From NCBI GenBank assembly GCA_963795435.1, contig CAWCHV010000009.1, forward strand, positions 434,001 to 498,000: a stretch of 64,000 nucleotides of DNA, read 5' to 3'. The notes beneath the pieces are model-generated. The model worked only from the letters and a program-made list of their open reading frames with translations, was not told where the DNA came from and ran no database searches. The number at the start of each line of letters is the position of its first letter. Positions within the stretch are counted from its first letter, which is position 1. Made by a program: the position numbers and the translations under genes. This document shows, piece by piece, positions 1 through 6,700 of the stretch. The stretch is from JAFKFI01 sp963795435 (GTDB lineage Bacteria > Pseudomonadota > Alphaproteobacteria > Acetobacterales > Acetobacteraceae).

Positions 1-185
1 CTGGTCTCCTTGATTTTCGTGGGCGCGCGCATCCAGGTGATGCGCTTGGCCTGCTCCGCCCAGAACGCATCCGGGGCCCGCTCGGCCCGCTCGTACATCT
101 CCCGGTATTTGGCGGCGTTGACATGCGCCTTGGCGGCGATCTCGGGCTTGACGGGGATGATGTCGGGCTCACGGGCATCGGTCAT
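1..185 (-). CDS. acs: Acetyl-CoA synthetase, N-terminal part (runs off the window)
   Basis: Only the first ~61 residues are present; the gene continues beyond base 1. The fragment reads IPVKPEIAAKAHVNAAKY near its start and later FWAEQAKRITW, which is the characteristic N-terminal segment of AMP-forming acetate-CoA ligase. The enzyme converts acetate, ATP and CoA to acetyl-CoA in the cytoplasm. Two in-frame ATGs lie at 191 and 185. An AAGGAG sequence at 199-194 sits 8 bases before the second ATG but only 2 bases before the first, so 185 is preferred. Nothing can be said of the catalytic region, which lies outside the window. Confidence 0.85.
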   Translation of the reverse strand, partial: MTDAREPDIIPVKPEIAAKAHVNAAKYREMYERAERAPDAFWAEQAKRITWMRAPTKIKET

Positions 186-254
186 TGGCATGGCTCCTTG
201 AGACGGAACGACCATAGGGCGCGACACGCGGCACGAAAAGTACGGGCCGGGAGG

Positions 255-620
255 CTACAGGCCCGCATCCGCCGGGATGAGGACGGCGCCGTTCTCGACG
301 CGGACCGGGACCGCTTCGAGCCGGTCGCCGGAGCACGGGCCGCGCAGGCAATGGCCGTCCTCGATGCGAAACTCCGCACCGTGGGTTACGCACACGATCA
401 ACGCGCCGTCCGCCGAAAGGAAGCGGTCGGGAAGCAGATTGAGCGACGTGCCGATATGCGGGCAGGAGTTCACATAGACAAAAACGCGCTCGCCGCGGCG
501 GACGGCGAACAGGCCGATGAAGCTGCCGGGCGGCCCGGGGAAGCCGCGTGTCGTGCCGTCGGGAATGTCGTCGAGGCGGCAGAGTTGACGGAGGGGTGGC
601 GTCATGCCGGGCAGCGGCAT
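255..620 (-). CDS. Rieske [2Fe-2S] domain protein (ferredoxin-like)
   Basis: A small soluble protein of about 120 residues made of one Rieske domain. The two cluster-binding boxes are visible as CPHIGTSLN and CVTHGAEF, giving the Cys-X-His ... Cys-X2-His ligand set (spacing 22 residues between boxes). No membrane segment or signal peptide is seen, so this is a cytoplasmic electron carrier or a regulatory/ferredoxin component rather than the cytochrome bc1 Rieske subunit. The partner oxygenase or reductase is not evident from its neighbours. The start is uncertain: GTG at 629, ATG at 620 and ATG at 605 are all in frame and none has a strong ribosome binding site. The palindromic repeat directly upstream makes the 629 start unlikely. 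Confidence 0.8.
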   Translation of the reverse strand: MPLPGMTPPLRQLCRLDDIPDGTTRGFPGPPGSFIGLFAVRRGERVFVYVNSCPHIGTSLNLLPDRFLSADGALIVCVTHGAEFRIEDGHCLRGPCSGDRLEAVPVRVENGAVLIPADAGL

Positions 621-625
621 CCCGC

Positions 626-677
626 TCACCCAACCCTCTCCCTCTCCCGCGCTTGCGGGAGAGGGCCGGGGTAAGGG
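626..677. repeat. Interspersed palindromic repeat, copy 1
   Basis: The stretch contains CCCTCTCCCTCTCCCGC followed a few bases later by GCGGGAGAGGG, flanked by TCACCC on the left and GGGGTAAGGG on the right. It can fold into a hairpin and resembles two further copies at 5169-5246 and 26241-26283. Similar CCCTCACCC...CCCTCTCCC intergenic palindromes are common in proteobacterial genomes. This copy lies between the divergent ends of the Rieske start and the EVE gene stop. Confidence 0.7.
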
Positions 678-684
678 CAGTGCT

Positions 685-1098
685 TCACCCCTTCCACCCG
701 CCCATCCGGCAAATCAAATTCCAATGCGCCTTGGAAACTGGGACCACCGACAAACGCGACAGACGCACCAGGGCGAAATCGGCGAATTTCGGGTCGGCCT
801 TGATCGCCGCCAGCGTCACCGGCTTCGGCATCGGCCCGACCGCCTGCATGTCGACGCTCACCCAACCGCCGGATTGTGCGCTCGGGTCCGGATAGGCCTC
901 GCGCACCACCTTCACCACGCCGACGATCTCCTTGCCCACATTGGAGTGATAGAAGAACGCAAGGTCGCCCTTCCGCATGGCCATGAGGTTGAGCTTGGCC
1001 GTGTGGTTGCGCACCCCGGTCCACGGCTCGGTCCCATTGGCGACCTGCTGGTCCCAGCTGAAGGCGTCGGGCTCCGACTTGACGAGCCAGTGGTTCAC
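685..1098 (-). CDS. EVE domain-containing protein
   Basis: A protein of 137 residues beginning NHWLVKSEPDAFSWDQ and containing WTGVRNHTAKLNL and GDLAFFYHSN, which are signature segments of the EVE domain (PUA-like fold, thymocyte nuclear protein 1 family). EVE domains are thought to bind modified bases in DNA or RNA; the ligand here is unknown. The length is usual for a single-domain family member. The start is GTG at 1098, which directly precedes the conserved N-terminus. The gene is transcribed away from the ccm operon. The last ~10 residues before the stop (near 685-715) are less conserved and abut the palindromic repeat. Confidence 0.88.
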   Translation of the reverse strand: MNHWLVKSEPDAFSWDQQVANGTEPWTGVRNHTAKLNLMAMRKGDLAFFYHSNVGKEIVGVVKVVREAYPDPSAQSGGWVSVDMQAVGPMPKPVTLAAIKADPKFADFALVRLSRLSVVPVSKAHWNLICRMGGWKG

Positions 1099-1187
1099 GG
1101 CGGTTCCGGCCTGATGTGGGGCGAGACTATCGATCCGACCCCGTCTGCCACAATGCCATCGCCTTTCATATCGGGCAGCCTGCGTCT

Positions 1188-1997
1188 ATGTTCGCGCCCG
1201 TGGACGCCAGCACCGCATTCGCACCCAATCCCGGCTCGCCGAGCCCGGAACCTAAGACGCCTGGGCGGAATTTGCACCGCTTCGCCAATCCCGGCCGCTT
1301 CCTGCGGCAGTCGGGCGCCGTGCTGCCGTGGTTGTCGCTTGCGGCGCTCCTCCTTACGACAACCGGCCTCGTCTGGGGCCTGTTCTTCGCGCCCTCCGAC
1401 TGGCAGCAGGGTGACGCGGTGCGGATCATCTACATTCACGTCCCGGCGGCGTGGCTCGCCTCGGCCGGGTACTTCGCGCTGGCGCTCTGTTCCGCCGCCT
1501 CGCTGGTCTGGCGCCACCCCCTGGCTGACCTCGCCGCCGCCGAGATCGGGCCGGTGGGAGCGGGCTTCACGGCGCTGTGCCTCGCCACCGGCAGCCTGTG
1601 GGGGCGGCCGATGTGGGGCGCGTGGTGGGTGTGGGACGCGCGGCTGACATCGGTGCTGGTGCTCTTTTTTCTCTATCTCGGGCACGTAGCACTGGTGCGG
1701 GCGTTCGACGATCCGCAGCGCGGCTATCGCGCCGGCGCGGTGCTGGCGCTCATCGGGGTGGTGAACCTGCCGATCATCAAGTTCAGTGTCGATTGGTGGA
1801 ATACGCTGCATCAGCCGGCGTCGATCTCGCTCACCGGCGCTCCCACCATGTATCTCCCCATGCTCTGGCCCCTGTTCGTCTCCGCCATCGGCTACTCGCT
1901 GTGCTTTGCCGCCATCGTCATCGCGCGCACACGGGCCGCGGTGATGGAGCGGCGCATCCGTGCGCTGCTGATGGCCCGGGCCGAGGCCGCCCAATGA
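1188..1997 (+). CDS. ccmC: Haem exporter / cytochrome c maturation protein CcmC
   Basis: CcmC is the inner-membrane haem-handling protein that, with CcmD, loads haem onto the chaperone CcmE on the periplasmic side. The tryptophan-rich signature is visible as WGAWWVWDARLTS, and several hydrophobic segments follow the expected six-helix pattern. The product is 269 residues from the ATG at 1188; an upstream in-frame ATG at 1116 would add 24 residues with no family likeness. The first ~35 residues from 1188 are also Pro/Ser-rich and longer than usual before the conserved LHRFANPGRFLR segment. The stop overlaps the ccmD start (ATGA). The ABC components ccmA and ccmB normally preceding ccmC are absent upstream. 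Confidence 0.93.
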   Translation: MFAPVDASTAFAPNPGSPSPEPKTPGRNLHRFANPGRFLRQSGAVLPWLSLAALLLTTTGLVWGLFFAPSDWQQGDAVRIIYIHVPAAWLASAGYFALALCSAASLVWRHPLADLAAAEIGPVGAGFTALCLATGSLWGRPMWGAWWVWDARLTSVLVLFFLYLGHVALVRAFDDPQRGYRAGAVLALIGVVNLPIIKFSVDWWNTLHQPASISLTGAPTMYLPMLWPLFVSAIGYSLCFAAIVIARTRAAVMERRIRALLMARAEAAQ

Positions 1998-2140
1998 CGC
2001 ATCTGCCCTTCATCGCCGCCTCCTATGCGCTCGGCGTCGCGATCCCGGTCGGCTTCGCCGTGGCCGCCTGGACCCGCATGGCGGCGGCCCGCCGCCGGCT
2101 CGCCGCGATCGACCCGCGCCAGGGCCGCCGCGCCCGATGA
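1994..2140 (+). CDS. ccmD: Haem exporter protein CcmD
   Basis: A 48-residue protein starting at the ATG that overlaps the ccmC stop. It has one hydrophobic helix (PFIAASYALGVAIPVGFAVAA) followed by a basic tail rich in Arg, the typical layout of CcmD, a small single-span membrane protein needed for release of holo-CcmE from the CcmC complex. Assignment rests on size, topology and position between ccmC and ccmE. Its own stop overlaps the ccmE start codon. Confidence 0.85.
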   Translation: MTHLPFIAASYALGVAIPVGFAVAAWTRMAAARRRLAAIDPRQGRRAR

Positions 2141-2640
2141 CCCGCAAGCGTCGCCGCCTCTGGCTGCTGGTGGCCTGCGGCGTGGGATTGGGTTCCGCGA
2201 CCGCGCTCGCCCTGTCGGCGTTCCGCGACAATCTGGTGTTCTTTGTCGCCCCCTCGGAGATCGCCGAGAAGGCGCCGGCGGCCGGGCGCACCTTCCGGCT
2301 CGGCGGGCTGGTCGAGCAGGGCAGCGTGCATCGCGGCAAGGAGGCCGGCCAGCCCACCGCCGAGTTCCGTGTCACCGACGGCCGCGGCACGGTCGAGGTG
2401 AGCTATGTCGGCATCCTGCCCGACCTGTTCCGTGAGGGGCAGGGCGTGGTGGCGCTCGGCACGATGCGTCCCGACGGAACGTTCCGCGCCTCCGAGGTGC
2501 TGGCCAAGCATGACGAAACCTACATGCCGAAGGATGTTGCGGACGCGCTAAAGAAGACCGGGCACTGGAACCCCAGCGCGGGGCCGCCGCCGCCCGCTTC
2601 GACCTGGAACGCGCTCGATCCGAGGCAGAAGAAGGGATGA
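2137..2640 (+). CDS. ccmE: Cytochrome c-type biogenesis haem chaperone CcmE
   Basis: CcmE is a periplasmic haem chaperone anchored by an N-terminal membrane helix; it binds haem covalently through a histidine and hands it to CcmF. Here the anchor is at residues ~7-28 after an Arg/Lys-rich start, and the haem site is the LAKHDETYMP motif with His125 and Tyr129. The length of 167 residues is normal. The C-terminal tail is Pro-rich and poorly conserved, as usual. ATG at 2137 overlaps the ccmD stop, and the stop overlaps the ccmF start, showing translational coupling through the operon. Confidence 0.95.
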   Translation: MTRKRRRLWLLVACGVGLGSATALALSAFRDNLVFFVAPSEIAEKAPAAGRTFRLGGLVEQGSVHRGKEAGQPTAEFRVTDGRGTVEVSYVGILPDLFREGQGVVALGTMRPDGTFRASEVLAKHDETYMPKDVADALKKTGHWNPSAGPPPPASTWNALDPRQKKG

Positions 2641-4595
2641 TCCCCGAGCTTGGTCATTTCGCCCTCGCACTAGCCGTGGCGCTGGCGACCGCGCAGGCCG
2701 TGATCCCGATCTGGGGCGCGCGGGGGCGTGACCCACGGCTCATGGCCGCCGCGCCGGCGCTGGCGCTCGGTCAGCTCATCGCCCTCGCCGCCTCCTACGG
2801 TGCGCTGGTGTGGAGCGCGGTGACGGACGACTTCACCGTTCTGAACATCGTCGAGAACAGCAACACCCTGAAGCCGCTGATCTACAAGATCACCGGCACC
2901 TGGGGGAACCACGAGGGCTCCATCCTGCTGTGGTGCCTCATCCTCGCGCTGTGCGGCGGCGCGGTCGCGACGTTCGGCCGCAACCTGCCCTCCGCGTTGC
3001 GCGCCCGCGTCATCGGCGTGCTCGGTTTCGTCTCGGCCGGGTTCCTGATGTTCGCGTTGACCGAGAGCAACCCGTTCCTGCGCGTCTGGCCGCCACCGCT
3101 CGACGGGCAGGACATGAACCCGCTGCTGCAAGACCCCGGCTTGGCGATCCATCCGCCGGTGCTCTACGCCGGCTATGTCGGGTTCGCGATCCCCTTCGCC
3201 TTCGCCATCGCCGCCCTGCTCGAAGGCCGGGTCGACGCCGCCTGGGGGCGTTGGGTGCGGCCCTGGACGCTCGCCTCCTGGTGCATGTTGACCGGCGGCA
3301 TCGCGCTCGGCTCCTGGTGGGCGTACTACGAACTCGGCTGGGGCGGCTACTGGTTCTGGGATCCGGTGGAGAATGCCTCCCTGTTGCCCTGGCTTACCGG
3401 CACCGCGCTGCTGCACTCCGCGATCGTCGTCGAGAAGCGCGAGGCGCTGAAGACCTGGACCATCCTGCTCGCCATCGGCACGTTCTCGCTGAGCCTGTCC
3501 GGCACCTTCCTGGTACGCTCGGGCATCCTCAACTCGGTGCACTCCTTCGCCAACGACCCGGCGCGCGGCGTGTTCATCCTCGCGCTGCTGGCCATCGTGA
3601 TCGGCGGCTCGCTGGTGCTGTTCGCGTTCCGCGCGCCGGTGCTGGCGCCGTCCGGCCTGTTCGCGCCGATCTCGCGCGAGGGCGCCTTGGTACTCAACAA
3701 CATTTTCCTCTGTTCGATCGCGGCTGTCGTGTTGACGGGGACGACCTATCCCCTGTTCGCGGACCTGCTGTTCGGCGTGAAGATCAGCGTCGGGCCACCC
3801 TATTTCCAATCCACCGTGCTGCCGCTGGCCGCCCCGGTGTTCGCGGCGATGACGGTCGCGCCGCTGCTGGCGTGGAAGCGCGCGCGGCTTGGCCCGGCGC
3901 TGATCCGGCTCTGGTGGGCGATGCTGGCCGCCGCCGTCGTGGGCGTCGTCGCCGCCCTCGGGCTGCAGCGCGGCCTGCCGGCACTGGCCTTCGCCGCGTC
4001 CGCCTGGCTGATAGTCGGCGCCTTCGCGGAATTGGTCGAGCGCACGCGGCTGTTCCGCGTTCCGCTCCGTACCAGCCTGGGGCGCCTCGCCGGCGTGCCG
4101 CTCGCGGTGTGGGGATCGAGCATCGCCCATGCCGGCATGGGCGTCACGATCGCCGGGATCGCCGGCATGTCGCTCGCGGTCAGCACCATCGTCGCGGTCA
4201 AGCCGGGCGCCACCGTGCCGCTCGCCGGCTACGACTTCACTCTCGAATCGCTGCACAATGAAGCCGGCTCCAACTACAACTCGCGGGTGGCCGACATCCT
4301 CGTGTCGCGCGGCGGCAAGGCCCTGATGACCATGCACCCGTCGCGCCGCGCCTTCACCACGCAACAGACCACCGTGACCGACGCGGCGATCCACACCAAC
4401 GGGTTCGCCGACATCTACACGGTGCTCGGCGAGGAGCACGACGGCGAGGCGGTGCTGCGGCTGCACTACAATCCGCTGGCGCCCTGGATCTGGTTCGGCG
4501 CGCTGGTGATGGCGGCGGGCGGCGGCCTGTCGCTCGCCGACCGCCGGCTGCGCGTCGGCGCGCCGGCCAAGCGCAGCCTGGCGGTGCCGGCGTGA
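2637..4595 (+). CDS. ccmF: Haem lyase subunit CcmF
   Basis: CcmF is the large polytopic membrane protein of the cytochrome c haem ligation complex. It receives haem from CcmE and, with CcmH and CcmI, attaches it to CXXCH motifs of apocytochromes. The 652-residue length is typical. The haem-handling WWD domain is visible as WGGYWFWDPVENASLLPW near residue 236. Numerous transmembrane segments cover most of the protein, and a large periplasmic segment lies near the C-terminus (around residues 520-620). The start overlaps the ccmE stop; ccmG begins one base after the stop. Confidence 0.96.
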   Translation: MIPELGHFALALAVALATAQAVIPIWGARGRDPRLMAAAPALALGQLIALAASYGALVWSAVTDDFTVLNIVENSNTLKPLIYKITGTWGNHEGSILLWCLILALCGGAVATFGRNLPSALRARVIGVLGFVSAGFLMFALTESNPFLRVWPPPLDGQDMNPLLQDPGLAIHPPVLYAGYVGFAIPFAFAIAALLEGRVDAAWGRWVRPWTLASWCMLTGGIALGSWWAYYELGWGGYWFWDPVENASLLPWLTGTALLHSAIVVEKREALKTWTILLAIGTFSLSLSGTFLVRSGILNSVHSFANDPARGVFILALLAIVIGGSLVLFAFRAPVLAPSGLFAPISREGALVLNNIFLCSIAAVVLTGTTYPLFADLLFGVKISVGPPYFQSTVLPLAAPVFAAMTVAPLLAWKRARLGPALIRLWWAMLAAAVVGVVAALGLQRGLPALAFAASAWLIVGAFAELVERTRLFRVPLRTSLGRLAGVPLAVWGSSIAHAGMGVTIAGIAGMSLAVSTIVAVKPGATVPLAGYDFTLESLHNEAGSNYNSRVADILVSRGGKALMTMHPSRRAFTTQQTTVTDAAIHTNGFADIYTVLGEEHDGEAVLRLHYNPLAPWIWFGALVMAAGGGLSLADRRLRVGAPAKRSLAVPA

Positions 4596-4596
4596 G

Positions 4597-5160
4597 ATGA
4601 CGGATCGGACGCTCAACCGCCGCCTGGTCCTGCTCTCCCCGCTCGCCATCGCGGCGGCCGGCGGCGTCGGGTTCTGGGCGATGCTCGACCGGATGAGGGA
4701 TGGCACGTTCGACCCGCGCGGCGTGCCCAGCATGTTGGTCGGCAAGCAGCTGCCCGAGTTCTCCCTGCCCGGCCAACCTCCGTCAGCCGGCTTCTCCAGC
4801 GCCGATGTGGTGGCCGCCGGCCGGCCGGTGCTCATCAACTTCTTCGCCAGTTGGTGCGTGCCGTGCGTCATCGAGGCGCCGCTGCTGATGAAGCTGCACG
4901 CGCAGGACACGCCGATCTGGGGTATCGCCTACAAGGACAAGCCGGACGCCACGGCGGCCTTTCTCAAGCGCACCGGCGACCCCTACGCCCGCGTCGCGCG
5001 CGACGAGCCCGGTCGGGTAGCGATCGACTTCGGCGTCTACGGCGTGCCGGAGAGTTATCTCGTCGACCGCACCGGCATCGTTCGCTGGCGCTGGGCCGGA
5101 CCGCTTTCCGAGGACATTGTCGCGCAGCAGCTCGATCCGTTGCTGCGGAAATTCGCGTGA
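4597..5160 (+). CDS. ccmG: Thiol:disulfide interchange protein CcmG/DsbE
   Basis: A membrane-anchored thioredoxin-like protein of 187 residues. The N-terminal hydrophobic helix (about residues 9-28) anchors it in the inner membrane, and the periplasmic domain carries the redox motif WCVPC in the FFASWCVPC context. The cis-Pro region GVYGVPESYLVD is also present. CcmG keeps apocytochrome c cysteines or CcmH reduced for haem attachment. It follows ccmF with one base between them, and its stop overlaps the GTG proposed as the ccmH start. Confidence 0.94.
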   Translation: MTDRTLNRRLVLLSPLAIAAAGGVGFWAMLDRMRDGTFDPRGVPSMLVGKQLPEFSLPGQPPSAGFSSADVVAAGRPVLINFFASWCVPCVIEAPLLMKLHAQDTPIWGIAYKDKPDATAAFLKRTGDPYARVARDEPGRVAIDFGVYGVPESYLVDRTGIVRWRWAGPLSEDIVAQQLDPLLRKFA

Positions 5161-5693
5161 GCCCCGCTCCCCCTCACCCCGGCCCTCTCCCAGAGGGAGA
5201 GGGAGCAGAAAAGCCCTCTCCCTCTGGGAGAGGGTTGGGTGAGGGGATCGCCGCGATCGTGATCCTGATAGCGCTCGCCCTCGCCCCCGCCGCGCACGCC
5301 GTCAGCAACCCGTCGGAACTCATGGCGGATCCCAAGCAGGAAGCCCGCGCCGAGGCGATCGGCCACCAGCTCCGCTGCCTCGTCTGCCAGAACGAAAGTG
5401 TCGAGGAGAGCGAGGCCGATCTCGCGCGCGACCTCAGGAAGATCATCCGTGCACGGGTGGCGGCCGGCGACAGCAACGAGGAGATCATCGCCTGGATGAC
5501 GGCGCGCTACGGCGATTTCGTCCGGCTGCGCCCGCCCTTCAACGCGCTGACCGCCGCCCTCTGGGGCGCGCCGGTGATCGCGCTACTGCTCGGCGGCGGC
5601 GCGGTGGTGCTCGCCCGCCGTCGCCGCAACCCCGGCCCGACGCCGCTATCGGATGAGGAGCGGCGGCGGCTGGCCGATCTGCTCAAGTCGTGA
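5157..5693 (+). CDS. ccmH: Cytochrome c maturation protein CcmH (CcmL-type), N-terminus altered by repeat
   Basis: The conserved CcmH domain is clear: LRCLVCQNESVEES is the thiol motif that reduces apocytochrome, followed by RDLRKIIR, MTARYGDFVRLRPP and a C-terminal membrane helix. Before it sits a signal-like hydrophobic stretch ending PAAHA. The first ~31 codons after the GTG at 5157 are translated palindromic repeat, reading PHPGPLPEGEG and SPSGRGLGEG. Translation may start at this GTG (overlapping the ccmG stop), at TTG 5235, or at GTG 5259, which leaves a very short signal peptide. The domain itself is intact and the start is unresolved. Confidence 0.88.
   Translation: MSPAPPHPGPLPEGEGAEKPSPSGRGLGEGIAAIVILIALALAPAAHAVSNPSELMADPKQEARAEAIGHQLRCLVCQNESVEESEADLARDLRKIIRARVAAGDSNEEIIAWMTARYGDFVRLRPPFNALTAALWGAPVIALLLGGGAVVLARRRRNPGPTPLSDEERRRLADLLKS
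5169..5246. repeat. Interspersed palindromic repeat, copy 2 (within the ccmH 5' end)
   Basis: A long inverted repeat: the left arm CCCCTCACCCCGGCCCTCTCCC is mirrored by GGGAGAGGGTTGGGTGAGGGG on the right, with an A-rich centre (GAGCAGAAAAG). It is a paired version of the element at 626-677 and 26241-26283. It is open in the ccmH frame, so it adds a Pro/Gly/Glu-rich leader instead of breaking the gene. Confidence 0.85.
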
Positions 5694-6400
5694 TCTGGCT
5701 CGCGATCCTGGCGCTGGCGGTGATCGCGATGGCGCCGCTCGCCCTCGGGCTGCGCCGCTCGGCGGCGGCGCGCGGCCGGCGGGAGGCGGCGCTCGCGCTG
5801 CATCGCGCGCAACTCGTCGAGCTCGACCGGGATCTCGCGGAAGGCCGCATCGCCGCACCCGAGCACGCAACAGGCGTGCTAGAGGTCCAACGCCGCATCC
5901 TGGCCGTCTCGGAGGACCGCGACGCGCCGACGGCGCTCACCTCGCGCGGCCCGCTGGTCTTCGCCCTGGTGCTCGTTCCGGGGATCGCTTTCGCCCTCTA
6001 CATCGTGGGCGGCGTGCCCTGGCTGCCCTCGGTCGGCGATGATCCGCGCCTGGTGGCGATGCGCGAGCAGGCGCGGCAGGAGGCGGCGCTGATCCCGATC
6101 CTGCGCCAGAAGCTCGCGACCCTCGACCGGCACTCCGAGCAAGCGCGACAAGGTTATCTTCTGCTCGGGGGGGCGGAGGCGCGGCGACGCGACATGACGG
6201 CGGCGGCGGAGGCGTGGCGCACGGCACTCGGCATCCGCTTTGACCCGACGCTGGCGGTCGAGACGGCCGAGGCGATCACCGAAAGCCAGGGCCGCGTCAC
6301 CGACGAGGCCGCCGGCCTGTTCCGCCGCGCGCTGGCCGAAGCCCCGCCCGACGCGCCGTGGCGGCCGATGGCGGAGAAGCGGCTCAAGAACGTGAAGTAG
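5690..6400 (+). CDS. ccmI: Cytochrome c-type biogenesis protein CcmI (CycH)
   Basis: The last gene of the ccm operon, starting at a GTG that overlaps the ccmH stop. The product (236 residues) has an N-terminal membrane helix, a basic stretch and REAALALHRAQLVELDRDLAEGRI, the usual N-terminal segment of CcmI. A second hydrophobic segment lies near residue 87-108. The remaining region is helical with TPR-like repeats that in the family bind the C-terminus of apocytochrome c. It is shorter than many CcmI proteins, having a reduced periplasmic TPR part. Confidence 0.88.
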   Translation: MIWLAILALAVIAMAPLALGLRRSAAARGRREAALALHRAQLVELDRDLAEGRIAAPEHATGVLEVQRRILAVSEDRDAPTALTSRGPLVFALVLVPGIAFALYIVGGVPWLPSVGDDPRLVAMREQARQEAALIPILRQKLATLDRHSEQARQGYLLLGGAEARRRDMTAAAEAWRTALGIRFDPTLAVETAEAITESQGRVTDEAAGLFRRALAEAPPDAPWRPMAEKRLKNVK

Positions 6401-6472
6401 ACGCGGAAGACATTCGTGACCAATTCCATCGCGTGCCGTTTTGACGCGGACTGCATCGCGAAGGAACTGACG

Positions 6473-6625
6473 GTGAGCGAGAAACAGGACGACGCGGCCA
6501 CCGAGACGGAGGCTCCGCCGAAGAAGGAGTCGCCAAAACTGCCCAAGGAGATCGGCGGTCCGAAGGGGCCGGAGCCGACCCGGTATGGCGACTGGGAGCG
6601 GAACGGCCGCTGCACGGATTTCTGA
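6473..6625 (+). CDS. Succinate dehydrogenase assembly factor 4-like protein (DUF1674)
   Basis: A 50-residue protein ending with EIGGPKGPEPTRYGDWERNG then RCTDF, the conserved C-terminus of the DUF1674/SDHAF4 family. Family members assist flavinylated SdhA during succinate dehydrogenase assembly. The GTG at 6473 is chosen because AAGGA lies 7 bases before it; an upstream GTG at 6416 would add 19 non-conserved residues. No sdh genes are in the window. It sits on the same strand directly after ccmI. Confidence 0.85.
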   Translation: MSEKQDDAATETEAPPKKESPKLPKEIGGPKGPEPTRYGDWERNGRCTDF

Positions 6626-6700
6626 CCCGTGCGATTCGCCGTTGCCCTTTCGGTCATTGCGGGGCTTACTTCCCAGTAGCACAGTCAGGGATAGTGAGCG

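Noticed and set aside
2670..4910. A 746-residue open frame on the minus strand opposite ccmF
   Set aside because: It is an antisense shadow of ccmF/ccmG in a GC-rich genome; the composition (Arg, Gly, Gln, His rich) has no family-like motifs, while the plus-strand frame encodes clear CcmF signatures.
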